Positions 1 through 10,439 of a stretch of 64,000 bases of DNA are shown piece by piece. The DNA comes from Saccharomycopsis malanga. Lineage: Eukaryota; Ascomycota; Saccharomycetes; Ascoideales; Saccharomycopsidaceae. The notes beneath the pieces were generated by a model that saw only the letters and a list, made by a program, of their open reading frames with translations, was not told the DNA's origin and did not search any database. The stretch covers positions 62,001 through 126,000 of the forward strand of contig CP025326.1 in the NCBI GenBank assembly GCA_004014935.1, given 5' to 3'. Position numbers and translations under genes: made by a program. Numbering within the stretch: the stretch's first letter is position 1; every line of letters starts with the position of its first letter.

Positions 1-221
1 AATTTTTTGGGAAAACAAACGCTAACGAAGGAAAACCACAACAAACCAAACAGGGTGAGGCAAAGCAAAAAACTCAAAATCAAGATTAAGTCATGATAGG
101 AACTGTGATGCAAACAAATAAAAATGGGTAATACTAATAAGACATTTTTGAATCACGAAGAGATTTTGATAAAATAAGATAAAAAAGGAAAATAGATGTG
201 TGAAATAAAGAATTAATCGAA

Positions 222-2003
222 TCAAAGGGAATCCAACTTTCCTACTGCGGCAGCCTTGTACATTTCATTCAACTTTGATCCTTCGGTGTTTTCTTCTTCA
301 TTATTGTTATTGTCTTCGTTGGCACCGCTGTCTTTATGACCAGTGTTAGTCTGAACGATTTCTTCGGGTTCGTTTTCGTTTTCGTAGTTTTGATACTCTG
401 CATTGTAATAGCTGATATCTGGAGGCGGTTGTGATCCAAATGGGCCTGCGCCAAAGCCATTATTTCCGTAAGGAAAGCCGTCGTTAAGCGATTGGCCCAA
501 GCCATTACCCAAAGGCAAGCTAGCTAGAGATCCAGAGCCGCCTCCACTGAGCATACCGGAAGCTACGCCAGTATTAGCAAGAGGAGGAGCACCACCAATA
601 AGGCCGCTCAAGTCGCCATTGTCCGTGCCGTTTAAAGCAGAAAGCGGTTGGGGACTGTTATAGCCACCTAAGAAGCCCATATTTGCTGCTGCGGCTCCAG
701 CAGCACTAGCAGCAGCACTATTAGCCAAACCAGCAGCAGCAGCATTGGCAGCAGCAGCTGCTGCTGCATTTCTCATTTGGTTCTGGGATCTTCCCCAGCT
801 GAGACGAACCCTGCTGCCCCCAATGGAAAAGCCTTGCATGGAGGCAATGGCAGCTTCAGCATCCTCTCTGTTTCTGAACTTGACAAAGCCACAGCCTTTT
901 CCAGGGGGGATCTTTACATGAGCAATGGGTCCAAAAGGCTGGAAGAGCCCCAAAAGAGTGGATTCAGGAACCCCGTTAGCTAAGCCACCAATAAACACAG
1001 TGGTGTTTGTAGGATCAGTGAATTGCTGTGGAGGAAAGCCAGGCAATGCTCCGGCTGCTGCTGCTGCTGCATTATGGTTGCCATAATATTGTAAAGCAGC
1101 GGCAGCAGCAGGCGACGGACCATACGGATTATAGAGCATCATGTCAGGCGAAAAGCCAGGTGGAGGAGGACCGCCGCCAGGGCCAGAAACAGGAGGATTG
1201 CCAGTTCCAGGACCAAGTAAATTGCCGGCAGCAGCAGCAGCAGCAGCAGCGGCAGCAGCAGCATTGTTATTAGCATTGGTAACATTAGAATTTCTAGGGG
1301 TAGCAAGAGCAACTCTCAAAGGACGGCCAGCACACCAAACACCCTGCATTTTCACTAAAGCTTCCCGACGTTCGTTTTCGTCGCTGAAGCGAACAAAACC
1401 AAAGCATCGGGAAGCCCCAGTGGTTGGATCGGTCATAACACGGACGGTTTTGACGGTTTTGAAGTGGGTTTGGAAAAGAGAGAGCAAATGGGCTTCGGTA
1501 GTAGTCGGAGCCAAATCACCTACAAATAGAGAGTATTCAGGAGATTGGGGAATAGGAGCAGAAAGAGTGGCAGAACTGGCCCAATTGAGTCTGAAAACAC
1601 GGTTGTTGGAGTTTGGAATCTTGGTGCCGTTGAGAGATAAAGCCAATTTGGCATCTTCATACGTCTCAAACTCAATAAAACAGTATCCGGCATGTCCAGT
1701 GTTCAAGGTTGCCGCAGGAGTGCCCTTTTTGGCCTTTATCAACTTGACAAGAACGTTTTTGCCCAAAGCTTGCCAAATCTTGGTCACGGTTTCCTCGTCG
1801 GAATAGGGATCAATATCGCCCATCCAAAGCGTCTTTGGAGGAGACGAAGACGTAGCACTGGTGGCCGTAGGAGGGTTGGGAATCGGAAAAGTCGTGATGA
1901 AGTTCTCAGGCTGCAGATTGGTTATCATAGGAGTAACACTGGTCTGCATGTCCAATTGGCCAGGGCCAACAGGATCAAGACTCGGATTGAGAGATGGGTC
2001 CAT
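222..2003 (-). CDS. NGR1: NGR1/NAM8-type protein with three RRMs
   Basis: Predicted RNA-binding protein of about 593 residues. Three RRMs are visible: roughly residues 57-143 (RNP2 LWMGDI, RNP1-like AGYCFIEF), 157-238 (SLFVGDL, CFGFVRF) and about 330-405 (TTVFIGGL, KGCGFVKF). The order and the motif TTVFIGGL before a very short third RRM are typical of the Ngr1/Nam8/Csx1 group, which act in mRNA stability or 5' splice-site choice. Long poly-Ala runs separate the RRMs, encoded by GCA/GCT triplets around positions 690-770 and 1040-1265. The frame stays open upstream to 2096, but I chose the ATG at 2003 (MDPSLNPS) because the extra 31 residues look like translated leader. The C-terminus is Gly/Asn-rich and acidic. 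Whether it is the NGR1 or NAM8 orthologue is not settled. Confidence 0.85.
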   Translation of the reverse strand: MDPSLNPSLDPVGPGQLDMQTSVTPMITNLQPENFITTFPIPNPPTATSATSSSPPKTLWMGDIDPYSDEETVTKIWQALGKNVLVKLIKAKKGTPAATLNTGHAGYCFIEFETYEDAKLALSLNGTKIPNSNNRVFRLNWASSATLSAPIPQSPEYSLFVGDLAPTTTEAHLLSLFQTHFKTVKTVRVMTDPTTGASRCFGFVRFSDENERREALVKMQGVWCAGRPLRVALATPRNSNVTNANNNAAAAAAAAAAAAGNLLGPGTGNPPVSGPGGGPPPPGFSPDMMLYNPYGPSPAAAAALQYYGNHNAAAAAAGALPGFPPQQFTDPTNTTVFIGGLANGVPESTLLGLFQPFGPIAHVKIPPGKGCGFVKFRNREDAEAAIASMQGFSIGGSRVRLSWGRSQNQMRNAAAAAAANAAAAGLANSAAASAAGAAAANMGFLGGYNSPQPLSALNGTDNGDLSGLIGGAPPLANTGVASGMLSGGGSGSLASLPLGNGLGQSLNDGFPYGNNGFGAGPFGSQPPPDISYYNAEYQNYENENEPEEIVQTNTGHKDSGANEDNNNNEEENTEGSKLNEMYKAAAVGKLDSL

Positions 2004-2930
2004 GGAGTATGCTAAATGAACGAATATCTTCCAATCCTGGGTTGTATGAATATATAAGAAATCAAAAACAAAAAGTCTTGAAACACAATTGATCAAACAG
2101 TGATTATCTCATCAACTGGAAAACGGTGCAAGTTGAAAAAAAAAAAATTGAAAATAAAATTCCCAATATATGATGAAAATACTAGGAAGAAAGAGAGAAA
2201 AAATCAGGCAAAATAGCAGCCCCGAGACAGCCAAAATGACAGGTATCTGTCGGTTGCTAAAGGAGAAAAAGCAAGCAATTTGAAATACGCTGTCCAGTTT
2301 TTACAAGGTTGACTACATTGATCTGTTTACGCTTTCATGATCATCTTCTTCTGTCTGTTCTTCTCATTCAACAAGTAATCACTTTTATCAGTTGTAATGA
2401 TTCATCAATGGACGAAATGAAAAGTCTTGCTCCTCCTGGGTTGATGCTGTTACTCCGCAACTGCGCCTTCTCGACGTTCTAGACTGCTGCAACTGGTCTC
2501 GTGTTGAAAACTTTGAGTCTCGCTTCTACAGGGTTCCATAGCTATATTTGGTGACATGCCAACCGTAGAGTACCATCGATCAAGGGATGCTGAGCGGCAG
2601 TGCACGTGTGCAGGGTATCGCATGCTGTTACAGACTAATGCATGCCAGTATTTATAGAAGCGCGAATCACCAGTTTAAGTCAACATGAGGAATTGTTGAT
2701 AATTATAGATGTTAACAGCTGTAATTGAGTGTTTGAGTGTATGAAATTGAAATTTTTTTTTAATTTAAGGATTTTTTCAATTTAAGGATTTTTTGTTAGT
2801 TTAGGTAATAACATTTGTCGAGGTAGGCAGCTAATGGGTATTTCCATCGCAGTAAGCTGAATAAACAAGCATTTACTATATATGAATATAACATTGAATT
2901 AAATTGGGTTTCATCATACTTTAGATCGCT
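2004..2930. other. NGR1 upstream region with a GC-richer block
   Basis: This 0.9-kb stretch has no long ORF. Positions about 2400-2660 are clearly richer in G and C than the surrounding spacer and include a CACGTG E-box at about 2603. It may hold promoter elements of NGR1 or a structured RNA. I recognise no snRNA, snoRNA or tRNA motif in it. Confidence 0.4.
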
Positions 2931-2931
2931 T

Positions 2932-3406
2932 GTATCGAAAGTTTGTGTTGAGACGATTTAGTATTGAAAGTTTATGTTGAGACGATTCAAGTATTACATT
3001 AATATATAATATGATTAAATTTATAATTAGTATGACTAAGTATTATTTTAATATTTAATATGATTAATTTTATAATAATTGTATAATTATTAGTTTTTTT
3101 AGTTAAGTCAGTATTAATTAAGGATAATGATTTAGATTTTGAACTTTTAAATAGATTAATATTAAATAATTTTTTAATATTTGATATATTTCTTAAATAT
3201 ATTTGTAATATTGAGATAATATAGATATATATATAACATAAATATATATTATAATATAATGCGACTGTAATTGTCTTTTAATTATAAATTATTATTTTTA
3301 AGTCATTGATCTAGTATAATATAGTATCGAAAGTTTATGTTGAGACGATTTAGTATCGAGAGTTTATGTTGAGACGATTTAGTATCGAAAGTTTATGTTG
3401 AGACGA
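2932..3406. repeat. 29-bp direct repeats in two blocks
   Basis: A 29-bp unit beginning GTATCGAAAGTTTATGTTGA occurs twice in tandem at 2932-2989 and about three times at 3324-3406. Units differ by one to three bases. The blocks are separated by about 334 bp of very AT-rich sequence without coding potential. This could be a split minisatellite or repeats flanking an old insertion. Confidence 0.85.
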
Positions 3407-3659
3407 GATTTATCATAGGTATTATCCAGTAGAGATGCTTATTAAAAAATCAATCCCGAGAATAAAAATGTTCACTTTCATAGTGACAGACATGTAAAGC
3501 TAATCAACTCAGTTTTATTCTTAAATTATTTGAAAAACATTCATAAAATCTATAGTAGAAATCTCAAGGTCCAAATAAATATAGAATTTGTTTTTTTTAA
3601 TTGAAATTCAATGTCCATAAAACAACCATTTTGTAGATTATCTTGATTATTATTTACTG

Positions 3660-3818
3660 CCCCTTCTTTTTCTCGCTTTCGAAACTACTAGCCATTAAAG
3701 AACCAGATATTTTTCTCGTTTTGAGACTACTATCTGCTAAATTGATCATACTTAGCTCACCGGTCTTTGTTCTCTTCTACGAGAGCACTGGCCATTGAGC
3801 CATACAGCCCTCCAATCT
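3660..3818 (-). repeat. Family A SINE-like head fragment, multi-module
   Basis: Read on the minus strand, this starts with a family A head (GGCTGTATGGCTCAATGG, A-box-like, then GCTCTCGTAGAAGAGAA). About two more related modules of ~50 nt follow (TTTAGCAGATAGTAGTCTC, then TTTAATGGCTAGTAGTTTC, each followed by GAGAAAAA). No family A body or 3' end is attached. It sits about 400 bp upstream of GSP1. Confidence 0.6.
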
Positions 3819-4060
3819 CTACTCAAATTAAACATCTCATATCATTATCTACAAATAAATAGCCTAAATCTACACCTAAAAAAACCAATCGCCCTTCTAA
3901 AAACAGAATTCTTTCAACATTACACAATAATTCCTACAAATCATCCATATACACCATCATATCTCTAACTATCTTACCATACCTTAATAACCTCCCCATA
4001 TATACCATAGAAAAGCAACGAAGACGAAAGAAAACACGTCTGCTGACTAAGCTCTGGCCC

Positions 4061-4067
4061 CGGGTAA
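4061..4067 (-). promoter_or_regulatory. Reb1-type motif upstream of GSP1
   Basis: CGGGTAA, the complement of the Reb1 core TTACCCG, lies 164 bp before the GSP1 ATG. The same CGGGTAAC string is upstream of ATP14. Binding is inferred from the motif alone. Confidence 0.4.
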
Positions 4068-4230
4068 CACCCAAAATTTTTCCTAGATTCTCCTTTTTTT
4101 CACCCACTATGTTAAAGTTTTTTTTTGTTTTTTCATTAAGCGCCATTAGTTGTTATGATAGATAATTCTGATTATATATCAACAATTGATCAAACAACGC
4201 ATTTGATTTGTATCAATCCATCTATTGCAA

Positions 4231-4943
4231 ATGTCTACTGAAGAAACTAGCATTCCAACCTTCAAATTGGTCTTGGTCGGTGACGGTGGTACTGGTAAAG
4301 TAAGTTTGAAAAATAGCTCAATGTTTTTTTTGATGATTTGAATTACTAACAAGTTTTTTAGACCACTTTTGTCAAGCGTCATTTGACTGGTGAATTTGAG
4401 AAGAAATATATTGCTACTTTGGGTGTTGAGGTCCATCCATTGATTTTCAGCACCAACTTTGGTGACATCAAATTCAATGTCTGGGATACTGCTGGCCAAG
4501 AAAAGTTGGGTGGTTTGAGAGATGGTTACTACATCAATGGTCAGTGTGGTATCATCATGTTCGATGTTACCTCCAGAATCACCTACAAGAATGTTCCAAA
4601 CTGGCACAGAGATTTGGTCAGAGTCTGTGAAAACATTCCTATTGTCTTGTGTGGTAACAAGGTTGATGTCAAGGAAAGAAAAGTCAAGGCTAAGACCATC
4701 ACTTTCCACAGAAAGAAGAACTTGCAATATTACGACATCTCGGCCAAGTCCAACTACAACTTTGAAAAACCATTCTTGTGGTTGGCCAGAAAGTTGGCTG
4801 GTAACTCCCAATTGGACTTTGTTGCTGCCCCAGCTTTGGCTCCTCCAGAAGTCCAAGTCGACAGCAACTTGATGGAACACTACCAAAAGGAAATGGCCCA
4901 AGCCGCTGCTATGCCATTGCCTGATGAAGATGAAGATTTGTAA
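4231..4943 (+). CDS. GSP1: Ran GTPase Gsp1, two exons
   Basis: Ran GTPase, the switch that gives direction to nuclear import and export and helps spindle assembly. Exon 1 is 4231-4299, the intron 4300-4361 (donor GTAAGT, branch TACTAAC at 4344-4350, acceptor TTTTTTAG) and exon 2 4362-4943. The product is 216 residues, close to the family's ~215-219. Visible motifs are the P-loop GDGGTGKT (residues 17-24), the effector region [13 protein letters not shown], switch [14 protein letters not shown] and SAK, and the acidic tail DEDEDL. One oddity is that residue 72, Phe in the Ran sequences I know (QEKFGG), is Leu here (codon TTG, 4506-4508). That Phe inserts into NTF2, the Ran-GDP importer. Very high identity to yeast Gsp1 makes the call firm. 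Confidence 0.98.
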
Positions 4944-5227
4944 ACAATTTAAAGGGAATAGCCATTTTTTTCGTTCAAAAGATATACTATATCTGTTTTT
5001 TTTTCTTTTTTTTTTGATCCTCCTTTCCTGTTATTTTGTTTACTCATTTTTATTCTATATCTAGCCTGCTGGTTTAATTCATATCAGATTTAATTTCAAA
5101 TTTATGATTGTAAGGAGAATAGTTTTTGTATGTAGTGATGCAATTTGAAGGAATTTATCATTGACAGTAATTGTGCTTTTATAAATGAAAGTTTGTGTAT
5201 TATTGAGGTAAAATGCTATGAAATTAT

Positions 5228-5560
5228 CGTTAGCTATAACCACTAACGAAACAAATATGTACTGGGCTTGAAATATATGATATTATGATCATTATACACC
5301 CACTGGGCCTGACAGTTTGGTAAATAGCGCTCAGAGAAGTGTACTTGTGTGAAATACGACCTAGACCAAGTCGAGTGCTTACATTCCAATTAAATGACAA
5401 GTTTATGGAGTTGTTTGGGCTTTTTTTTTCCACGGAATTTTACCAAGTCTCTTTAGACATGGCGCATTCATACGAAACTGATATTGGGCTATAATGATAA
5501 TAATAACAATAAAATTATCATATATTTCAAGCCCAGTACATATCAGTTTCGTGGCTATAT
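5228..5560. repeat. Cluster of three family A SINE-like copies
   Basis: A plus-strand 3' end (about 5228-5275, with TATGTACTGGGCTTGAAAT) is followed by a degraded but nearly full plus-strand copy at about 5299-5508. That copy runs from CACTGGGCCTGACAG through ACCTAGACCAAGTCGAGTGC to TTTTACCAAGTCTCTTTAGA and an ATAATAATAA tail. A minus-strand 3' end follows at about 5511-5553. The nested arrangement suggests repeated insertion at one spot. A further minus-strand 3' end lies at about 6122-6150. Confidence 0.7.
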
Positions 5561-6556
5561 AATTATATTTATATAATAATTGTAGTATTAAGGTGGTTTT
5601 GTATTGAACGGAAAATAGGTAAAAACGTAACTGACTATGTAGAAGAATAAAAAAAACTCTTGCAAGAGAGAGTCTTAAATAATGCTTTGAACAGCGAGAT
5701 ACTTGCAATGAAGCTCAAAAGTTCTAGACCGCTGGGTGGACTTCGATGAGCAGTTGAACAAGGGGAGAACGGTTTTGACCATGTACTGTTTGAGAAGTCT
5801 ATCCAATAAGGATTAGTGAAAGGAAATAAAGAATGTATCATGTATCCAGTCGATCAAACCACAGGACTAGAAACATATAGAAGTTTACCACCAATGATAC
5901 AATAATACTGAAATGTCAACATAATTGTACTATTTGATATATCAATTGTAAACTTGATCTCTTCTAGTTTATCAATGTAAGATGACGATTTATTGAGTGA
6001 AATCTACTAAAATCTTTATTTGAAATTGAGCAATTACAAATACTAAAATACTCATTTGGAATCAAGGAATTACAACTACTAAAACCTTTATTTGAAATTA
6101 ATTAGTTATAGTAATAGTATCTTAGAGCCCAGTACATATTAGTTTCGTAAATAAATTAATTAAAACAGGTTATTTCGTCTCCTCAAAGACTGGCCTTAAA
6201 ATAGTGCGTAAAATTTTCACCAGGTATTTCAAATCCTAAGTTAGAAACACTCAAACATTCCAAATATACTTTTAATTATGATAAATTCAATTTATTGTTT
6301 TTTATTCTTTCTTTTGTCAATCTATATACACTCTTTCTACCTTCAAGTTCTTACAGCTTCTAGGATTTTACACTAATTAACATATTGTTATCATCATTAT
6401 CATTATCATTATTACTATCACTATTATTATCACTATCATTATTTTAATGACAATTAAACCTATACCAATACATGTTATACTCCTATCTCTCAGGGCACCC
6501 CGTTTCGACTAACCGCCCTCCAGCGAATCAACGCGCAGTAAATGGCAACTCGAGTG

Positions 6557-6563
6557 CGGGTAA
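6557..6563 (-). promoter_or_regulatory. Reb1-type motif upstream of ATP14
   Basis: CGGGTAA (complement TTACCCG) lies 137 bp before the ATP14 ATG, inside a locally GC-rich block at about 6495-6580 that looks like the core promoter region. This is motif evidence only. Confidence 0.4.
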
Positions 6564-6699
6564 CCCGGGTCTCGTAAGTCCACCATAATTTTCATTGGAC
6601 ATGATTACTCTTTCTTAGGGTGGATGGATTGATTATAATTGTTCTTTATTGACACTTCGTGTGTATACTACGATATCAGCAAACAGACCACCATTGACA

Positions 6700-7405
6700 A
6701 TGTTTTTCCAAATAGCAAGAAAATCAACTGTAGGTATTGGATGTGAATTTTTCCAGGGGTTTGAAGTGAAAAATTTGGTGATAATATAAAGAAAGGTTAA
6801 TGTTTGATAATATTTGATACAATTTGGTAGTATTTGATGATATTAAACTAGCAAAGTTACAAGAAGGGAAAAATTATGTGAATAACTAAGGTTATTTTGA
6901 TAAAAATGCAATTTAATTAATCATAATTTTAAAATTACAAATCTTTCAAACCCTGTTAAAATATGATTTATATGGTTGAAAAAACAAGTTTTATTTTATC
7001 AAATAACATTATATCTTTCCAACAATCGTACATTTTTCTTTCAGCAAAAAAAATTGGTATACTAACATAATTTAGACCACCGTTGCCCAAAGATTGGCTG
7101 TCAGAAGTTTTTCCGCTGTTCCAGCTAGAAGAAACTTGATCACTGACTTGTATGTCTCTGAATTGAAAAGTTTCAAACCAGCTACTGTTAGTGACGCTGA
7201 AATTGCTTCTGCAACCAAGGAATGGAAGGTTCCAGCCTCTCCAAAGGCCCCAGAAGTTGAAGGTGACATTACCACTGACATTGCTGCTTACGAAGCTACC
7301 GAAGTCGAAACTGAAGGTGCTGTTTCCAGTGAAGGTGCTGAACAAGAATCTGTAAGCGAAGACTGGTTTGTTGTTGAAGAAGTTAAGCCAACTCATCACC
7401 ACTAA
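6700..7405 (+). CDS. ATP14: Mitochondrial ATP synthase subunit h, two exons
   Basis: Subunit h of the F1Fo ATP synthase peripheral stalk in the mitochondrial inner membrane. Exon 1 is only ten codons (6700-6729, MFFQIARKST), followed by a 346-nt intron 6730-7075 with donor GTAGGT, branch TACTAAC at 7060-7066 and acceptor AATTTAG. Exon 2 is 7076-7405. The 119-residue product starts with a basic presequence (ARKS...QRLAVRSFS). It then matches subunit h: LITDLYVSELKSFKP, an acidic central part and EDWFVVEE near the C-terminus, compared with IQDLYLRELKD and EEDWLVLDD in yeast Atp14. The first exon is inferred from frame and splice signals; splicing phase 0 is the only solution I found. A long 5' intron in a short gene could carry regulatory signals. 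Confidence 0.85.
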
Positions 7406-7693
7406 TTGCAATAAAACCAAAAACCCCGGATCTGAAAGAAAAAAATGGATTGAGTGATAAGTGTTATTGTATAAGGGCATATTTATCCCCTGATCTATTA
7501 TTCTTTCCTTTTTGAAACCATAAAAAGCATAAATTCCATAAACTACGCCGTCATATTTGTTCACTACTGGACAGGCAACAGAAAGACTCGTTTTTCATTA
7601 TGTTACGAGCTTTAATCAATCAATATTACTTGTTCTGAAATTTTTATTTGTAGAATTGTAAGGTTGACATGTTCGGTGGTGTAAGAAAGCTTG

Positions 7694-7812
7694 GTTTGAT
7701 TATTGGGTTTTTTCCTATTGTGTTTTACCGAGTCCCTTTAGACATGGCGCATATATACGAAACTGATATTTAGTGGGTTCAAAATATAACATATTATTAT
7801 TATTATTATTAT
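7694..7812 (+). repeat. Family A/B shared 3' end with ATT tail
   Basis: A 5'-truncated element with TTTTACCGAGTCCCTTTAGA, CATGGCGCATATATACGAAA and TGATATTTAGTGGGTTC, ending in about six ATT units. Because families A and B share this end, the fragment cannot be assigned to one of them. Confidence 0.7.
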
Positions 7813-8009
7813 AAAGTATTGGCTGTTAACCATGAAGATTCTCCTAAGAAAGAATTATGAGAAATTTTCAATAAATCTGCTTCATTGGTGGTAAACTTCT
7901 AGATGCTTCTAGTCCTAGTCCTATGGTTTAATCTACTAAATACATTAGATTCTATTATGTTACTCTACTTGTAATTGTTCTTCTTATTCTTCTTATTCTT
8001 CTTATTGTC

Positions 8010-8190
8010 TCGAATTGTTAGTTGGTAGTCATATTCACTTGCTTAGTTAATTTTATGATTCTACACTATTGCTCAGAACCTTTGATTACAATATTATGCA
8101 TTGCACCATCCAAAACATTATGTAAGTCTCAGTTTCCTCCTTTATTTTAGCCTCCTTTTATATAACCAGTTACGTGTTTATCCATTCTTC
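8010..8190 (+). repeat. Family C dispersed repeat, copy 1
   Basis: This stretch aligns with 12887-13075 over about 180 bp. Both share a TTATGATTCTACACTAT-like block, then ATTATGTAAGT, TTTCCTCCTTTATTTTAG and TATATAACCAGTTACGT. Neither copy has coding potential. The repeat class is unknown; it directly adjoins a family A copy. Confidence 0.6.
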
Positions 8191-8216
8191 CATAAATAGA
8201 AAACCATATTTCATTA

Positions 8217-8462
8217 TAAATAATAATAATAATAATAATATCATATATTTCAAGCCCAGTACATATCAGTTTCGTATATACGCGCTATGTCTAAGGGGAC
8301 TTGGTAAAACCCAGTGGGGAAAACCCAATAATGTCCCGGTCATTGTTAACTGCCCACCGTCTTTTTCCTGAACACCCGATGGGTTGGAAAGTTAGCACTA
8401 GACTTTGGTCTAGGTCTTGTTTCAGACAGTTGCACTTGCCTGTGAAGTCACGTTCAGTATTT
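8217..8462 (-). repeat. Family A SINE-like copy, head missing
   Basis: On the minus strand this begins inside the body (ACTTCACAGGCAAGTGCAAC, TGTCTGAAACAAGACCTAGA). It runs through GGTTTTACCAAGTCCCCTTA and TATATACGAAACTGATATGT to TACTGGGCTTGAAATATATG, then a tail of ATT units (8218-8241 on the plus strand). The tRNA-like head is absent, consistent with 5' truncation. It gives a clean view of body and 3' end. Confidence 0.8.
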
Positions 8463-9161
8463 CATTATAATGTATAATATATTAAATTATGTATATTCCA
8501 GTGTATTACAAAACCCGTGAAACAATTTTACAATCAGAGATTAGAAGTATATAATAAACATTTGAGAAAGAAAAAAAGACCTTATTGAAAAGCAGAATAC
8601 CTGTAATTTATACTTGATACTGTAAAATAACTCAAAGCATACGATTACTGCCATAAAATAACTTAAATCGTACAATTATTGCCATAAAATACAATTACTT
8701 CCATCATAAAGTGCCATTTTTAAAAAAATGGCATTCAGAACAACATCTCCGATCTTAAAAGTATACATATTAGTAAAAATTACTACCATTACTAATGTAT
8801 TACTGGTATTTATCCACTTTCAGTGAGGCATTCTCATGCGTTCCTAAATATCCGAAGAGGGAAAATTAAGTAATCCATGTACAGAATATATATATTTCGT
8901 ATAACTGTACGAGGCTTTTTTATTTTCCTCTTCTCAATAAAGCTTTGCTTGCTTTCTATACTAACATATAGAATTGATATTGAAAAGACCAGTTTATTCG
9001 TGCAATATTGGATACTTTATCCTGTCGTACTTGGATTATACGAGCCACCCATTTTCTCGGGACGATCGGAGTATAATTATTTTTCAATACTTTCTATTTA
9101 TACATATATATTGTCTCAAAAGAGCAACTTTACGCAAAATTCCAAACAAACACCAATTAAG

Positions 9162-10184
9162 ATGTCATTGGAATCAATACCTATAGGAAGCCCGTTGGGC
9201 TATTTTGTTAACAAGACGTTGGTAAGACTTTACAGAGACGACATCGAGGCAGATCAGGTCAGTAAACGGGATGTAACCAATGCGGTTGTCATTGGTTCCA
9301 TCTTTGCTATATTGTTCGTAATGTTTCTACTATTGATTCTGGCGACCTTCTGCTGGTGTCGCTATTACCAGCTACTGTTGATCAACAATCGCCTTGTTAT
9401 AAAGGCCAAAGGTTACAGAATCCTTGAGGACGAGGAATCTGGCCCTCTTGAAAAAAGTTCAATAAGCGCCGACAACGCTACCAATCAAATTACGCAGGAA
9501 ATCCCTATCTTGGCTGGAGATAGCGCCAAAAATGACGTGATAAACAATTCATTAACCGTCGATGAAAAACAAGTCATTAATGACGAAGGCACCAATGAAA
9601 CACCTGATCCTACTCCAACTCGCATGTCAAATAATACAATTGGATATGATGTCTCACAACCATCTAACGGCATTTACAGATTGGATTCCTTTTCCAAGAC
9701 TTTGCAAATTCAAAAGCTTGTAGCAGAACAGACGGGCCAGACCAATATTAATGATAAAGTCATTGCAGACTCCTACAGTAATAATAAGCTTCGTATTGGC
9801 ATGGTGGTCGTAGTTATCAAAAGCCTAACAAGAGATCAAATGAGCGCCATTGCCAACAATTCTAACGCTGTAAGAAGACTTCCATCGGATTTAGCACAAG
9901 TCATCACTTCCTACACCCGTGCCCCTGCTAACGAACTTGAATGGTACTTGCAACAGGGCGACTTGCTAAGAATTGTAGACTTTGATGCTGAAAGTCGCTT
10001 GGCCAAAGGTGTGCTTCTAAGTAACTATTTGGAAATCGAAAATGATACCATAAATATTCAACCTAGAACCGTGGGAAGAGATTTGCCATTTACTGACGAG
10101 CGTCTGCTGGTAAAGTTTTTTCCCATCGATTATGTCACTTTAGAAAGCTCTCTAATCAGGGCTATCAATTCTTTAGAAAATTAA
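9162..10184 (+). CDS. Single-pass membrane protein with SH3-like C-terminus
   Basis: A 340-residue protein I do not recognise by name. The N-terminus (about 40 residues, with one NKT glycosylation sequon) has no clear cleaved signal. One strong membrane segment spans about residues 41-66, followed by CWCRYY, a possible palmitoylation site, and a basic stop-transfer stretch. Residues 67-205 are hydrophilic. Residues about 206-330 look like an SH3-type fold: RIGMVVVVIKSL, then ELEWYLQQGDLLRIVDFD, a glycine turn, and FFPIDYVTLE at the end (ALYDY and FP-NYV positions). The layout (short outside, TM, cytosolic SH3) recalls yeast Fus1-like proteins, but sequence identity is not evident. I chose ATG 9162 over the open upstream extension to 8877, which contains AT-rich leader. 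Confidence 0.7.
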   Translation: MSLESIPIGSPLGYFVNKTLVRLYRDDIEADQVSKRDVTNAVVIGSIFAILFVMFLLLILATFCWCRYYQLLLINNRLVIKAKGYRILEDEESGPLEKSSISADNATNQITQEIPILAGDSAKNDVINNSLTVDEKQVINDEGTNETPDPTPTRMSNNTIGYDVSQPSNGIYRLDSFSKTLQIQKLVAEQTGQTNINDKVIADSYSNNKLRIGMVVVVIKSLTRDQMSAIANNSNAVRRLPSDLAQVITSYTRAPANELEWYLQQGDLLRIVDFDAESRLAKGVLLSNYLEIENDTINIQPRTVGRDLPFTDERLLVKFFPIDYVTLESSLIRAINSLEN

Positions 10185-10439
10185 CTCACTATAGATTTGT
10201 TACGATGACCATCAGGTTATTGCTGACAGCAATTTTTATTAACTCATCATGCTACACACTCGTTTCTTCATGCCTTTCAGGCCCCTTTACACTCGCTTGC
10301 ATTTTTTTTTAGCTATTTCTACATTTTAATGATAATGACTTGATGACAATTATTTTGTAAGTGGTTATAAAAATAGACAGCCACTGGGTAGCATGAATCA
10401 GTGTTTAGTAGTAATGAGAAATATTACAAATCCACATAA

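Noticed and set aside
1028-1806. Long plus-strand ORFs inside NGR1 (81 and 221 codons).
   Set aside because: They are antisense shadows produced by the poly-Ala triplet repeats of the real minus-strand gene.
8877-9161. The 95-residue N-terminal extension of the SH3-like membrane protein.
   Set aside because: The sequence is AT-rich leader with no conserved features. ATG 9162 gives a compact N-terminus right before the membrane segment.
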